A stretch of 64,000 nt of DNA from an uncultured Planktomarina sp. (GTDB lineage: Bacteria > Pseudomonadota > Alphaproteobacteria > Rhodobacterales > Rhodobacteraceae): positions 124,001 through 188,000 of the forward strand of contig CALSQF010000004.1 of assembly GCA_943788425.1 (NCBI GenBank). Reading direction: 5' to 3'. The position numbers and the translations under genes are program-made. Within the stretch, counting starts at the first letter, position 1; each line of letters begins with the position of its first letter. Of the stretch, positions 9,612 to 18,438 are shown piece after piece. The notes below the pieces were generated by a model. It saw only the letters and a list, made by a program, of their open reading frames with translations, was not told where the DNA came from and searched no databases.

Positions 9612-9950
9612 GTGACGGCGCATTGGACCATGGCAGCAGACACTCCCGAAGATGAGGGCGATTTCGGTGTGACCTTGGAAAGCCGCCCGAAAACCAAACG
9701 CCCGCCGCTATATAAAGTTCTCATCCTCAATGATGATTATACGCCTATGGAATTTGTAATCATGGTTTTGGAGCGATTTTTTGGTCTGACTCACCAAGAA
9801 AGTTTTGAACTCATGCTTACAGTGCACAAAAAAGGTCTTGCAGTTGTTGGGGTGTATAGCCGTGAGATTGCGGAAACCAAAGTTGCGCAGGTTCTGGATA
9901 TGGCGCAGCGCCATGAACACCCCCTTCAATGCACCATGGAAAAAGAATAG
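9612..9950 (+). CDS. clpS: ATP-dependent Clp protease adaptor ClpS
   Basis: Adaptor that delivers N-end-rule substrates to ClpAP. The core signature is clear: [22 protein letters not shown], then [19 protein letters not shown] and the C-terminal [10 protein letters not shown]. The Asn-Asp-Asp and downstream His that bind the N-degron are present. I chose the GTG at 9612 because an AGAGGG ribosome-binding site sits 8 bases before it. TTG 9582, GTG 9603 and ATG 9630 are in frame and possible. Three bases separate it from the next gene. Confidence 0.9.
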   Translation: MTAHWTMAADTPEDEGDFGVTLESRPKTKRPPLYKVLILNDDYTPMEFVIMVLERFFGLTHQESFELMLTVHKKGLAVVGVYSREIAETKVAQVLDMAQRHEHPLQCTMEKE

Positions 9951-9953
9951 CCC

Positions 9954-10904
9954 GTGGCGCGTCTTTCCCTTGCGTTTGACACAGGGCTCGCGCGCAGCGA
10001 TGGGCCGGTTGCTCTGTTGCATCCACCGGTGGGATTCGATGCTGCCAGACTTTCGGCCCCTTTGATCATTCAGCCGCATGTCGCGCTAAATGCCGCTTGG
10101 CGGAATCAAGGGTTTGCCTGTGATGTCGCCCTGCCAGATCGGCGGTTTGCGCTCGCGGTGGTCTGTTGCACACGTTCGAAGCAACAGACCGCAGATCTTA
10201 TTGCACAAGCTGCTGCTTGCGCTGATATTGTGGTTGTGGACGGGCAAAAAACAGATGGGATAGACAGCCACTACAAGACGCTGCGCAAGTTGACCAACGT
10301 TCAAGGCACGATCACCAAGGCTCATGGGCGCCTTTTTTGGTTTGTCGGAACGCTATTGCCAAGCCTGCGTGCGGTGGATCAGAATTTCGGCGAATTCGTC
10401 ACGCAATCGGGGGTGTTTTCTGCTGGTACGGTCGATCCTGCATCGGCCTTGTTGGCGGAGGCTTTGCCAGAGCATTTGGCGGGTGATGTGCTGGATCTTG
10501 GTGCTGGTTGGGGCTATTTGTCAGCGCAGGTTGTAAAGCGAAGCTCGGTCACGCGGCTTGATTTGGTTGAGGCCGATCACTTCGCTTTGGACTGTGCCAA
10601 ACGCAATGTTGATGATCCGCGCGCTGAGCTTCACTGGGCGGATGCGCGCGACTGGAACGGGTTTTATGATGCGGTGGTGATGAACCCGCCATTTCACACT
10701 GGGCGAGAGGGCGATCCTGAATTGGGCCGTGCGTTTATCACCGCAGCCCGGCGTTGTTTACGGCCAAACGGGACAGTCTATATGGTCGCCAATCGTCATC
10801 TTCCATATGAAACGACGCTAGAACAGTGCTTTGCGAAGGTGCTGGAGCTTCCGGGCAACGGTCGATTTAAGCTGTTCCAGGCATCTCGCCCAAAGCGGAA
10901 ATAA
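9954..10904 (+). CDS. Class I SAM methyltransferase, RsmC-like
   Basis: Probable rRNA guanine-N2 methyltransferase of the RsmC/RlmG family. The C-terminal half carries the SAM site (DLGAGWGYLSAQ, around residues 180-192) and the catalytic NPPF tetrapeptide (near 243) followed by HTGR, as in 16S m2G1207 methyltransferases. The N-terminal half is a degenerate methyltransferase-like domain, also typical. Length 316 is close to the family. GTG start three bases after clpS suggests co-transcription. Confidence 0.82.
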   Translation: MARLSLAFDTGLARSDGPVALLHPPVGFDAARLSAPLIIQPHVALNAAWRNQGFACDVALPDRRFALAVVCCTRSKQQTADLIAQAAACADIVVVDGQKTDGIDSHYKTLRKLTNVQGTITKAHGRLFWFVGTLLPSLRAVDQNFGEFVTQSGVFSAGTVDPASALLAEALPEHLAGDVLDLGAGWGYLSAQVVKRSSVTRLDLVEADHFALDCAKRNVDDPRAELHWADARDWNGFYDAVVMNPPFHTGREGDPELGRAFITAARRCLRPNGTVYMVANRHLPYETTLEQCFAKVLELPGNGRFKLFQASRPKRK

Positions 10905-10943
10905 CCGCTAGACTGCCTAAGATTCGCAACTTCTGGAGCGCCC

Positions 10944-11747
10944 ATGTCTTTTTCAGTCACTGGTAAAACGGCCATCGTCACGGGCGCTGCTAATGGTGTG
11001 GGCTTAGCGATCGCAAGGCATTTGGCTGATGCGGGCGCAAATGTCATGTTTGCCGATAAAGATGAGGCGCGTTTGCGCGCTGAAGTAGGTGATATGGCCG
11101 ATGAGGCCAGCAATATCGGCTATTTTGCCGGAGATCTGCGGGAGAAATTGACCATTGCCAATTTGCTTTCGGCCACTTTGGATGCTTTCGATCAAGTCGA
11201 TATTTTGGTCAATGGGGCGCGGCAAATTTTGCGCACGGCGCCTCTGGAGCAAGAGGATGAAACTATAGAAACCATGCTGGACCAAAATCTCATGGCGGGA
11301 TTTAAACTCTCGCAATTGGTGGCCCGGCGGATGATCAAACAGGGCAAGGACAGCACGCGTCCCTGTATCGGCACAATCATCAATCTTTCGTCTATCGCGG
11401 CTCAAAGAACGCAATCGGACTTGATGGGATTTTCAGTCAGCTGCGCCGCGCTTGATCAAATGACCCGATGCCTGGCGGTAAGCCTGGCGCCAGAGCGCGT
11501 GCGCGTGAATGCAGTGGCTTTTGGATCTGTAATGTCGGCATCCTTGCAAGGTCATCTCCGCGAACATCCCGATCACCGGGAAGCTATTTTAGCGGCGACG
11601 CCGCAAGGGCGCATTGCGGGTCCGACGGAGGTCGCGGAAGCTGTGCAATTTTTAGCATCAGACAGCTCGTCATTTGTCACGGGTGAAATATTAACCGTAG
11701 ATGGAGGCCGCAGCCTGGTTGACGCGGTGAACACATCGCTGCATTGA
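10944..11747 (+). CDS. Short-chain dehydrogenase/reductase homologue lacking the catalytic Tyr-Lys pair
   Basis: Rossmann-fold SDR of 267 residues. The cofactor loop TGAANGVG is intact, an acidic residue (ADKDE) at the end of beta-2 points to NAD(H), and LVNGA is the NNAG equivalent. The active-site Ser is present in NLSS. Where the family has Y-x-x-x-K, this protein reads F-S-V-S-C, so both proton-relay residues are replaced. The C-terminal half is otherwise well conserved (RVRVNAVAFGSV, TGEILTVDGG). It may be catalytically inactive or have a binding role. The start has GGAG 6 bases upstream. hemF follows after 8 bases, so the two are likely one operon. Confidence 0.85.
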   Translation: MSFSVTGKTAIVTGAANGVGLAIARHLADAGANVMFADKDEARLRAEVGDMADEASNIGYFAGDLREKLTIANLLSATLDAFDQVDILVNGARQILRTAPLEQEDETIETMLDQNLMAGFKLSQLVARRMIKQGKDSTRPCIGTIINLSSIAAQRTQSDLMGFSVSCAALDQMTRCLAVSLAPERVRVNAVAFGSVMSASLQGHLREHPDHREAILAATPQGRIAGPTEVAEAVQFLASDSSSFVTGEILTVDGGRSLVDAVNTSLH

Positions 11748-11755
11748 AGAGATCC

Positions 11756-12637
11756 ATGACAGAGACATTTGATTCCGAAAAAGCCGCTGCAAGCGCATGG
11801 TTTCGCCAACTGCGTGACGATATTGTTGACCGTTTTGAAGCGATAGAAGCGCAGCATGAGATAGATGCGCCCTGCGGTGCATTTACCGTCACCCCAACGC
11901 AGCGCACAGCGGAAGATGGCTCAGATGCCGGTGGTGGTTTGATGAGCGTGATGCGCGGTGGCCGGGTGTTTGAGAAAGTAGGGGTCAATGTCTCTACAGT
12001 TTTCGGTACTTTGGGTGCGCGTGCGCAGGAGGCTATGGCCGCGCGCAAAGGGATTCCCGGCATGCGCGATGATCCAAGATTTTGGGCAGCGGGAATTTCG
12101 CTTGTGGCGCATATGCAAAATCCGCATTGCCCGGCTGTCCATATGAATACCCGTATGTTTTGGACGACGCATGCCTGGTGGTTTGGCGGTGGGTCTGATC
12201 TCAATCCTTGTATTGAATATGCGCAAGACACTGCGCAGTTTCATGGGGTTTTAGAGTCCTATTGCGCAGCGCATGGGGCAGATATCTATCCGCGCTACAA
12301 AGCTTGGGCGGATGAATATTTCTACATTCCCCACCGCAAGCGCGCGCGCGGCGTGGGTGGTATTTTCTATGATGACCACTGCACCGGCGATTGGGAGAAA
12401 GACTTTGCGCTCACGCAAGATGTCGGACGGGCATTTTTACCCGCCTATGCGCCATTGGTCGAAGCGCGGCTTAATCAGCCGTGGGGCGCGGCAGAGCGCG
12501 ACGCGCAATTGATCCACCGCGGTTTATATGCCGAGTATAATTTGCTGTATGACCGCGGTACGAAATTCGGTCTCGAAACGGGCCACGATCCAGATGCTGT
12601 TTTGATGAGCTTGCCGCCTTTGGCAAAATGGACTTAA
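11756..12637 (+). CDS. hemF: Oxygen-dependent coproporphyrinogen III oxidase
   Basis: Cytoplasmic haem-pathway enzyme converting coproporphyrinogen III to protoporphyrinogen IX with O2. HemF hallmarks are present: the segment NPHCPAVHMNTR, WWFGGGSDLNP, the KRARGVGGIFYDD block, and the C-terminal YNLLYDRGTKFGLETG. Length about 293, normal. The ATG at 11756 follows a GAAGAG ribosome-binding site; an in-frame TTG at 11744 overlapping the SDR stop is less likely. Aerobic haem synthesis fits an oxygen-respiring organism. Confidence 0.95.
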   Translation: MTETFDSEKAAASAWFRQLRDDIVDRFEAIEAQHEIDAPCGAFTVTPTQRTAEDGSDAGGGLMSVMRGGRVFEKVGVNVSTVFGTLGARAQEAMAARKGIPGMRDDPRFWAAGISLVAHMQNPHCPAVHMNTRMFWTTHAWWFGGGSDLNPCIEYAQDTAQFHGVLESYCAAHGADIYPRYKAWADEYFYIPHRKRARGVGGIFYDDHCTGDWEKDFALTQDVGRAFLPAYAPLVEARLNQPWGAAERDAQLIHRGLYAEYNLLYDRGTKFGLETGHDPDAVLMSLPPLAKWT

Positions 12638-12671
12638 CCCTCTTTGGCCGGCTGATCTTTGGGTTGGTCAG

Positions 12672-13747
12672 GTGGCCTCGCCCTTCGGATTGGGCATTTT
12701 GCCGGAGTTGGCAGGACGCGGCAGCACTGCGGGTCTAATAGCAATAATTGGACTGAGTGTTTTGACACTTGTGGCCATGTTGCGGGTGATCCCATATCGC
12801 ATCTGGAAAGCGAGCCATATTTTGATGGGGCCCTTATCCCTCTTGGCGGCTTTTCATACCTTTTTAGTCGCCAGCCCTTTGGCCGTGGGCGCTGCCCCTT
12901 GGGCATTGATGGCGGGTGTTTCAATCGTGGGTGTCATCGCATGGTGCCAGACGTTGCTGCGTAAATTGGTTCCAGCACGTTTGGTTGAGGTTGAGCGCGT
13001 CATCCCATTTGACGGCGGTGTGGATGTCACATTCCGCTCGAAAAAAAACTGATGTCGAAGTTTCAACCTGTACAACTCGCGATGGCTTCTCACAAGAGCC
13101 TGCGCGCCGAAGCCCATCCGTTTACCATTGCTGGCGGAGATGAAATGACCCGGCGTTTTGTCATCCGTGCCGCTGGGGATTGTACCGATAATTTTGTCTC
13201 CACGGTTAAAGTTGGTGATCGTTTTCGGATTGGCCGCGCAGTGGGACGGTTCTTGCCGCAGATTGACAGCCAGCCAAAAGAACAATTTTGGGTCGCTGGT
13301 GGTGTTGGTATCACGCCGTTTCTTTCCGCACTTGAGCGTATTTAGCCAGATGTTGGGGCCCGTGTGACTTTGATTTTTGGCATTCGGTCCCGTGAATCTG
13401 CTGGAGCGATCCGGGATTTAGAGCGCCACGCAAGACGCCTGCCGCAGCTCAATTTGATTGTCCTGTCTGATGATCGCAATGAAGGGCTGACACTGCCGCG
13501 ATTGTTACAGATTATTGGTGATATGAGCGAAGATACGCAGGTTTATCTGTGCGGGCCGCAGGGATTAAAGAACATGATCGGTCGTGCCTGGGCCATGGCT
13601 AATATGAGTGGACTGATCTACAGCGAACACTTTGATTTCCGAGGTACCTATGGGATGGAGCATTTGAATTATATTTTCAGACCGATCCTAGATGCCGTGC
13701 GAAATATCAAGCTGACGTTCACAGGATCTGTGGTTGCGAGCTCTTAA
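12672..13747 (+). pseudogene. Broken ferric-reductase-like/FNR-type oxidoreductase
   Basis: Remnant of a membrane flavo-oxidoreductase. The first frame (12672-13052) encodes three hydrophobic helices of a ferric reductase-like transmembrane domain, but the N-terminal helices and their haem His ligands are missing. In an A8 run near 13040 the frame shifts. The second frame (from 13052) carries the FAD site (HPFTIAGG) and NAD(P) site (GGVGITPFLS). It is then interrupted by an in-frame TAG at 13343-13345, after which the same frame continues with IFGIRSR and YLCGPQGL to 13747. Three independent lesions (5' loss, frameshift, stop) favour a real pseudogene. Confidence 0.72.
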
Positions 13748-13778
13748 TGAGGCCAGCCATTACAGCCGATATATCTGC

Positions 13779-13798
13779 GCCCGGCGGAAACGCCGGGC
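13779..13798. terminator. Hairpin between convergent genes
   Basis: Perfect eight-pair GC stem (GCCCGGCG against CGCCGGGC) closed by a GAAA tetraloop, between the end of the broken reductase gene and the end of the convergent FAD-oxidase gene. There is no clear T-tract on either side, so its efficiency as an intrinsic terminator is uncertain. Confidence 0.4.
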
Positions 13799-13805
13799 TG
13801 CGCCG

Positions 13806-15227
13806 TTAACGCATCTCTTGATCCGGGTAGACCTTTCCAGGGTTCATCAGATTTTTCGGATCTAAAGCAGTTTTGATGGCCCGCATCATCTCCAAAGCCA
13901 CAGGATCTTTGCGCCGCGCCATTGAATTGCGTTTGGACAGGCCGATGCCGTGTTCGGCTGAAAAGCTGCCTTGCAACTTAAGGACCACATCCTCAACTGC
14001 CTCCGTAATGGGCTCTTTGAACCGGCCGCTCGTATCTGAGGGGTAGAATGTATAATGCAAATTCCCATCGCCCAAGTGTGACAGGTAGAATTCTTGACCC
14101 TCTGGATCAATCTTCTGGACTCGGGCTGTGATCTTCTTCAAAAAATTTGGAACCGCTTCGAGCGGAACGGCGACATCCGTGTCCACCGCGCCGGGAAAGC
14201 CGACGGTGATTTCGGCGGCGGCCTCTCTGCGCGCCCACATGCTCCGTCTCTGGGCTTCATTTTGTGCAATGACTGCGTCCTGCGCCTTGTCGCTGGTAAT
14301 CATATCCATGAGAGCCGTTTCTAAAATTGCTTGCAGTTTAGGGGTGCCGCTCTCGTCATACTGCAAATCAGATACGCGCGTGCTGGCCACTTCGACCAAA
14401 ATATTCACCTCATGGACGTCCTCAAAAGGCTCTTCAGCACCAGAAATTCTTTCAATATGCCGCTCGATATACCGCCTTGGCATGAATTCGAAGGCTTCGA
14501 CCCCGCCTCCGGTTTCATTTTGCAAGCGGTTGAGCAGCGGTAGCGCATCTTCCAATTGGCGCAATCCGACCATTGCCGTGACATAGGCGAGAGGCTTTCG
14601 GTGAAGGCGCAAAACCGCAGCTGTGATAATGCCCAAAGTTCCCTCTGCACCAATGAACATATGCTTGAGATTGAGCCCGGTATTGTCCTTGCGCAGTTCC
14701 GACATCAAATTCATCACCTGACCATCGGCCAGAACCACCTCCAAACCAAGGCAGAGATCGCGCGTGTTGCCATAGCGCAGCACATTAGAGCCGCCTGCGT
14801 TCGTCGATAGGTTACCGCCGATCATCGCCGATCCACGAGCGCCAAAAACGAGTGGAAAAATTAAATCATGGGCATCAACCGCTTTGTGTATACTGTCCAA
14901 CACCGCGCCGCTTTCTACGATGGCGACTTGCGCATTGGGTTTGATTTCCCTGATAGCATTCATCCGATCTAGGCTGATCATAATCGCATCCTGCGCCTTG
15001 GTCGCTCCAGTCAGGCCGGTATTGCCCCCGACGGGTACCATAGCGATATTTCGGGCGAAACAGGCGCGGGCAATCGCTTGCACCTCTTGGGTATTGGCCG
15101 GGCGGGTCACAGCCAAGGGCTGCCAGTGATAGGCATCCGTCCAATCGTGGGTCCAAGCCTGTGCATCCTGCCCTGTTACCACATATTTTTCGCCAATATT
15201 GGCACGAATTTGATCTAAAAGTTCCAT
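13806..15227 (-). CDS. FAD-binding oxidoreductase (GlcD/D-2-hydroxyglutarate dehydrogenase type)
   Basis: Flavoprotein of the FAD_binding_4 / FAD-oxidase C family (PF01565 + PF02913 layout), 473 residues. The FAD-phosphate loop VPVGGNTGLTGA is near residue 62, GSAMIGGNLSTNAGG near 130, and the C-terminal domain has LSHLGDGNLHY and FSAEHGIGLSKR. These fit D-lactate, D-2-hydroxyglutarate or glycolate dehydrogenases, which oxidise 2-hydroxyacids and pass electrons to a carrier. The substrate is not resolved. Single-gene unit, upstream of and divergent from tRNA-Met. Confidence 0.87.
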   Translation of the reverse strand: MELLDQIRANIGEKYVVTGQDAQAWTHDWTDAYHWQPLAVTRPANTQEVQAIARACFARNIAMVPVGGNTGLTGATKAQDAIMISLDRMNAIREIKPNAQVAIVESGAVLDSIHKAVDAHDLIFPLVFGARGSAMIGGNLSTNAGGSNVLRYGNTRDLCLGLEVVLADGQVMNLMSELRKDNTGLNLKHMFIGAEGTLGIITAAVLRLHRKPLAYVTAMVGLRQLEDALPLLNRLQNETGGGVEAFEFMPRRYIERHIERISGAEEPFEDVHEVNILVEVASTRVSDLQYDESGTPKLQAILETALMDMITSDKAQDAVIAQNEAQRRSMWARREAAAEITVGFPGAVDTDVAVPLEAVPNFLKKITARVQKIDPEGQEFYLSHLGDGNLHYTFYPSDTSGRFKEPITEAVEDVVLKLQGSFSAEHGIGLSKRNSMARRKDPVALEMMRAIKTALDPKNLMNPGKVYPDQEMR

Positions 15228-15275
15228 AAGCGATGCTAGGGCAAAAAAATAGGAAATAGCAAGTCAGATAAGTGC

Positions 15276-15304
15276 TTGACGAGCGCCGCCGCATTGCCTA
15301 TCTC
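15276..15304 (+). promoter_or_regulatory. Sigma-70 promoter of tRNA-Met
   Basis: TTGACG (15276-15281) and TATCTC (15299-15304) are separated by 17 bases and lie 12 bases before the mature tRNA, the expected placement for a stable-RNA promoter. Confidence 0.6.
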
Positions 15305-15315
15305 CCGCTTCCAGA

Positions 15316-15392
15316 GGCGGTATAGCTCAGTTGGTTAGAGCAGCGGAATCATAATCCGCGTGTCCGGGGTTCAAGTCCCTGTGCCGCTACCA
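15316..15392 (+). tRNA. tRNA-Met (CAT), elongator type
   Basis: A 77-base cloverleaf with CCA encoded. The acceptor stem is seven pairs with G1-U72. The D-arm contains AGCTCAGTTGGTTAGAGC. The anticodon stem GCGGA/TCCGC encloses the loop ATCATAA, with anticodon CAT at 15350-15352. The T-arm has GGTTCAAGTCC. It matches elongator tRNA-Met of alphaproteobacteria rather than the initiator (no mismatch at 1-72 of the initiator kind, no three G-C pairs in the anticodon stem). A lysidine-modified Ile2 tRNA is the alternative. It marks the border between GC-richer and AT-rich DNA. Confidence 0.93.
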
Positions 15393-15453
15393 AACTTTCA
15401 ACACCCTCAAAACGGTAGCAGCTAAAGAAGTTCAATAACGACTACTATTTAGC

Positions 15454-17295
15454 TTAAAGTGCATTCCCTATAGCAATTAGATCTTTTGAAAATTGCTGTG
15501 GGTCTGATGGCATTTCACCGTCTAGGACCCGTGCTTGTTCAAATAAAACCCTGCTTACGGCTTTTTGCAAATCAGCCGAAAGTGATGGTATCTTTTTTAC
15601 GAGGTCATGATTGCAATTGACCTCCAATACCTTCTTTCCGCCTTCAAAGTCGGGATTTTGTGCTTTGAGAATTCGTTCGAGGTTGAAGTCTAATCCACCC
15701 TCACCTGCTACTAGCCTCACAGGGCTATCCACCAGTGCGGATGTTGGTTTAACATCTTCTACCAAGTCAGTGATGTACTCTTTGATCAATGCAGCAATGA
15801 TATTGGTTTCTTCGACATCCAATTTTTCTGCTGCAGCTTCGTCATCCAACTCTGATAGGTCATACTTATCACGTGAGATAGATAAAAACGCCTTCTCTTT
15901 GTATGAAACCATCTGGGACATCCAAAATGCATCGATGGGATCTGTCATGAGAAGGACATCAACTCCCTTGGCCTGGAAGCCCTCTAGGTGCGGACTCGAC
16001 TTCGCCTGCTTTAGGGAGTCGGCTGCTAGATAGTAAATCTTGTCCTGTTTTTCGCCTATTTCTTCGATGTAATCATCGAGATTGATAAGTTTTTCGTGTT
16101 TAAGCGAATAAACTCGGGTGATTTCTGCAATTTTTTCACGATTTTCAAAATCCTCGTAAAGACCTTCTTTGATAACCTTGCCGAATTGTTCCCAAAATGC
16201 ATCGTATTCAGCCTCGTCCTTTTTCCGCTTCTTTTTCAGTTCGGACAGCACTTTTTTAGTGACAGACTTTGAGATCTTTCTGATGACAGGACTGTTCTGT
16301 ACCATCTCCCTGCTAACGTTCAGATCGAGGCTTGTCGTATCTAGAATACCTTTTACAAAACGTAACCATGTTGGAACCATTCCATTGACATCCTGGCTGA
16401 TAAACACACGATTGATGTAAAGGCTGACTTTTGTTTTCCGCTCTGGTTCAAACAGATCAAAGGGCGCAGTCTTTGGGACGAACAACAAATTAGTGAAATC
16501 TATGGATCCCTCAGTCTTATTATGTAGAGTGATGAATGGTTCATCGAAGACGCCCAAGCTACTTTTGTAAAATTCTGAATATTCTTCCGCAGATATTTCA
16601 GAAGGTGATTTTGTCCAAAGCGCTTGTCCACTGTTAGCCTGTTCTTTTTCTAAATCCTTCGCACTTACAAAAATAGGTACAAGAATATGATCTGAATATT
16701 TCTTAATGAGTGCCTTGAGCCTCTGACTGTCAGCATACTCTTTGGCATCTTTGCGCAAGAAGAGTTTTATCGAGGTACCAGTTTCATGTGCATCACTTGA
16801 TGAACTGATGGTGTAACCTGTTTTGCCGTCACTTTCCCAAATGTGAGCTTCATCTTCGCCAGCCTTTTTCGTTCTGGCAACAACCTTTTCAGCGACCATA
16901 AAGGCAGAATAGAAACCCACACCAAACTTACCAATAAGTGTTTTTGCTGTGTCTTTGTTATCAGAATTTTCACCGATAGCTTCTAAAAACGATGAGGTTC
17001 CAGAACGTGCGATTGTTCCAAATGTTTCTGTCAGATCATCCGCACTCAATCCAATGCCCGTATCTATAATTTCAATCGTTTTCTTCTTTGCATCTAGGTG
17101 AACGCAGATCTCATCTGCACCATCATTGAGTAGTTGCGGTTGGGTCTGGCCCAGAAATTTGCGCCTTTGGATCGCATCCGAAGCATTCGAAAGCAGTTCA
17201 CGCAAAAATATGTTTCTGTCGGAGTAGAGTGAATTAATAACAATATTTAGAATTTTGCCTGTATCTGCTTCAAAATTATGAGTCTGTACCGTCAT
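15454..17295 (-). CDS. htpG: Molecular chaperone HtpG (Hsp90)
   Basis: Cytoplasmic ATP-dependent chaperone of 613 residues. The N-terminal GHKL ATPase domain shows LRELLSNASDAIQ, DTGIGLSADDL, IARSGTSSF and IGKFGVGFYSAFMV. The middle domain has the catalytic arginine region NVSREMVQNSPV, and the C-terminal dimerisation domain is full length. The start at 17295 (MTVQTHNFEADTGK) has GGAGG 5 bases upstream; 17316 would add seven atypical residues. Codon use is AT-rich, unlike the genes left of the tRNA. No clear heat-shock promoter was found. Confidence 0.95.
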   Translation of the reverse strand: MTVQTHNFEADTGKILNIVINSLYSDRNIFLRELLSNASDAIQRRKFLGQTQPQLLNDGADEICVHLDAKKKTIEIIDTGIGLSADDLTETFGTIARSGTSSFLEAIGENSDNKDTAKTLIGKFGVGFYSAFMVAEKVVARTKKAGEDEAHIWESDGKTGYTISSSSDAHETGTSIKLFLRKDAKEYADSQRLKALIKKYSDHILVPIFVSAKDLEKEQANSGQALWTKSPSEISAEEYSEFYKSSLGVFDEPFITLHNKTEGSIDFTNLLFVPKTAPFDLFEPERKTKVSLYINRVFISQDVNGMVPTWLRFVKGILDTTSLDLNVSREMVQNSPVIRKISKSVTKKVLSELKKKRKKDEAEYDAFWEQFGKVIKEGLYEDFENREKIAEITRVYSLKHEKLINLDDYIEEIGEKQDKIYYLAADSLKQAKSSPHLEGFQAKGVDVLLMTDPIDAFWMSQMVSYKEKAFLSISRDKYDLSELDDEAAAEKLDVEETNIIAALIKEYITDLVEDVKPTSALVDSPVRLVAGEGGLDFNLERILKAQNPDFEGGKKVLEVNCNHDLVKKIPSLSADLQKAVSRVLFEQARVLDGEMPSDPQQFSKDLIAIGNAL

Positions 17296-17531
17296 ATTTA
17301 CCTCCACTGCTTGCACCGATAGATAGTGACGTTATTAAATTTTGCAATATGTTCCTTTGCACAGTAGCTGGTCCAAACTGAATGCTTGCATCAGTTACAG
17401 TTTAAATTGCACTGTCAGATAAAATGAGCTTGAAACGGGCAGGGTGAGCTTGCAGGTACCTATCGAAACAAAAATTCTGGAATCTATACAGATTTGGAGA
17501 CAGATTGTGTGTTGCAGCGAGAGGTTTTGCA
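17296..17531. other. Intergenic region upstream of htpG
   Basis: AT-rich spacer. Apart from the htpG ribosome-binding site I see no convincing promoter, RNA gene or repeat. A possible 40-codon gene follows at 17532. Confidence 0.4.
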
Positions 17532-17654
17532 ATGTTCGCGTTTAAATTTAACACATTGAGTAGGACATCACGATCGTTTTATTTTAAGTATCTGTATTTA
17601 CGATATTTAAATCATAAGATATTTCATTCTCAAAATTTGATTATTCTCTCTTGA
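17532..17654 (+). CDS. Possible 40-residue basic peptide
   Basis: ATG at 17532 with GAGAGG 8 bases upstream opens a short frame rich in Arg, Lys, Tyr and Phe (starts MFAFKFNTLSRTSR). It faintly recalls the N-terminal part of DUF1127-type small proteins but lacks the usual end of that domain. It overlaps the 3' end of the convergent methyltransferase by 14 bases. Could be chance; the ribosome-binding site is the only support. Confidence 0.25.
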   Translation: MFAFKFNTLSRTSRSFYFKYLYLRYLNHKIFHSQNLIILS

Positions 17655-18282
17655 TAATAAAAGTCGTGTCATGAGGTAGTTGGCTAATGTGTAGTTGACT
17701 AGTATTGCCAAACAAAGAGTTACATCGGTTTGCAATAACTTGCCTATCTCCATAAAAAATTGATCCTTTGGAAACATGAGGAGTGTCGCTTGTTTGCAGA
17801 TTAAACACAAGCGCTATATCCGTTTTTTGCCAACAATCAGAAAGCGTTCTAAAAATATGATCCTCCCATTCAGAATATATTTTGGTAGCGCTGAGGTTAA
17901 ACGCGCCGGAAATTACACAAAAATCTAAGTCGTTGACCGGTCTTGATCCTCTAAAAAATTTTACCCAATTTTGGTGATAATTTCCCTTACAGTAGTCAAT
18001 CAATTCTTTTGAAATATCGTATCCCGAGTAGTTTATTTTTTCGCCACAATACTTATTTTCAATATATGGCAGTAATGCGCCGTAGCCACAGCCGATGTCG
18101 CCAATAGAAAAGCCTTCCTTATTTCTATATTTTATCACTTGTTCAAAGATAACGTCGAAGCGCAAGTCCTGCCGGTGAGCGCTAAGCCAATAGCTACCCT
18201 CGGGGTTGGGGCCATACTTCTTGAAGCGTTTATTGTATTTAACTTGTAGGTTCGCGTTGAATATTTTCTGAGTACTTAACAA
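17641..18282 (-). CDS. Class I SAM-dependent methyltransferase
   Basis: A 213-residue cytoplasmic protein with motif I GDIGCGYGALLPY (about residues 61-73) and the acidic loop YSGYDISKELIDY that binds the SAM ribose. The motif II/III region reads DFCVISGAFN. The substrate is unknown; the SGAFN variant replaces the usual NPP/D-type catalytic motif, so this is not an N-methyltransferase of the NPPY kind. The start is TTG with a strong GGGAG site 6 bases upstream. It is flanked by unrelated genes. Confidence 0.75.
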   Translation of the reverse strand: MLSTQKIFNANLQVKYNKRFKKYGPNPEGSYWLSAHRQDLRFDVIFEQVIKYRNKEGFSIGDIGCGYGALLPYIENKYCGEKINYSGYDISKELIDYCKGNYHQNWVKFFRGSRPVNDLDFCVISGAFNLSATKIYSEWEDHIFRTLSDCWQKTDIALVFNLQTSDTPHVSKGSIFYGDRQVIANRCNSLFGNTSQLHISQLPHDTTFIIKRE

Positions 18283-18438
18283 AATTTTCTCCCGCCAAAT
18301 TGTAATTGATGGTTTGCTGATATTTTAACGATATTTGATAGGAATTGAATAAATATGTAATATAATAATATCGATAGGGCTAGCCAAATGCGTTATTGGC
18401 CATGTTTCACCAAACGATAAATAGGAATGTGATTGCGT

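Noticed and set aside
15393-15453. Possible attachment site at the tRNA 3' end
   Set aside because: No second copy of the tRNA 3' sequence and no integrase found in the window, so an att site cannot be claimed.
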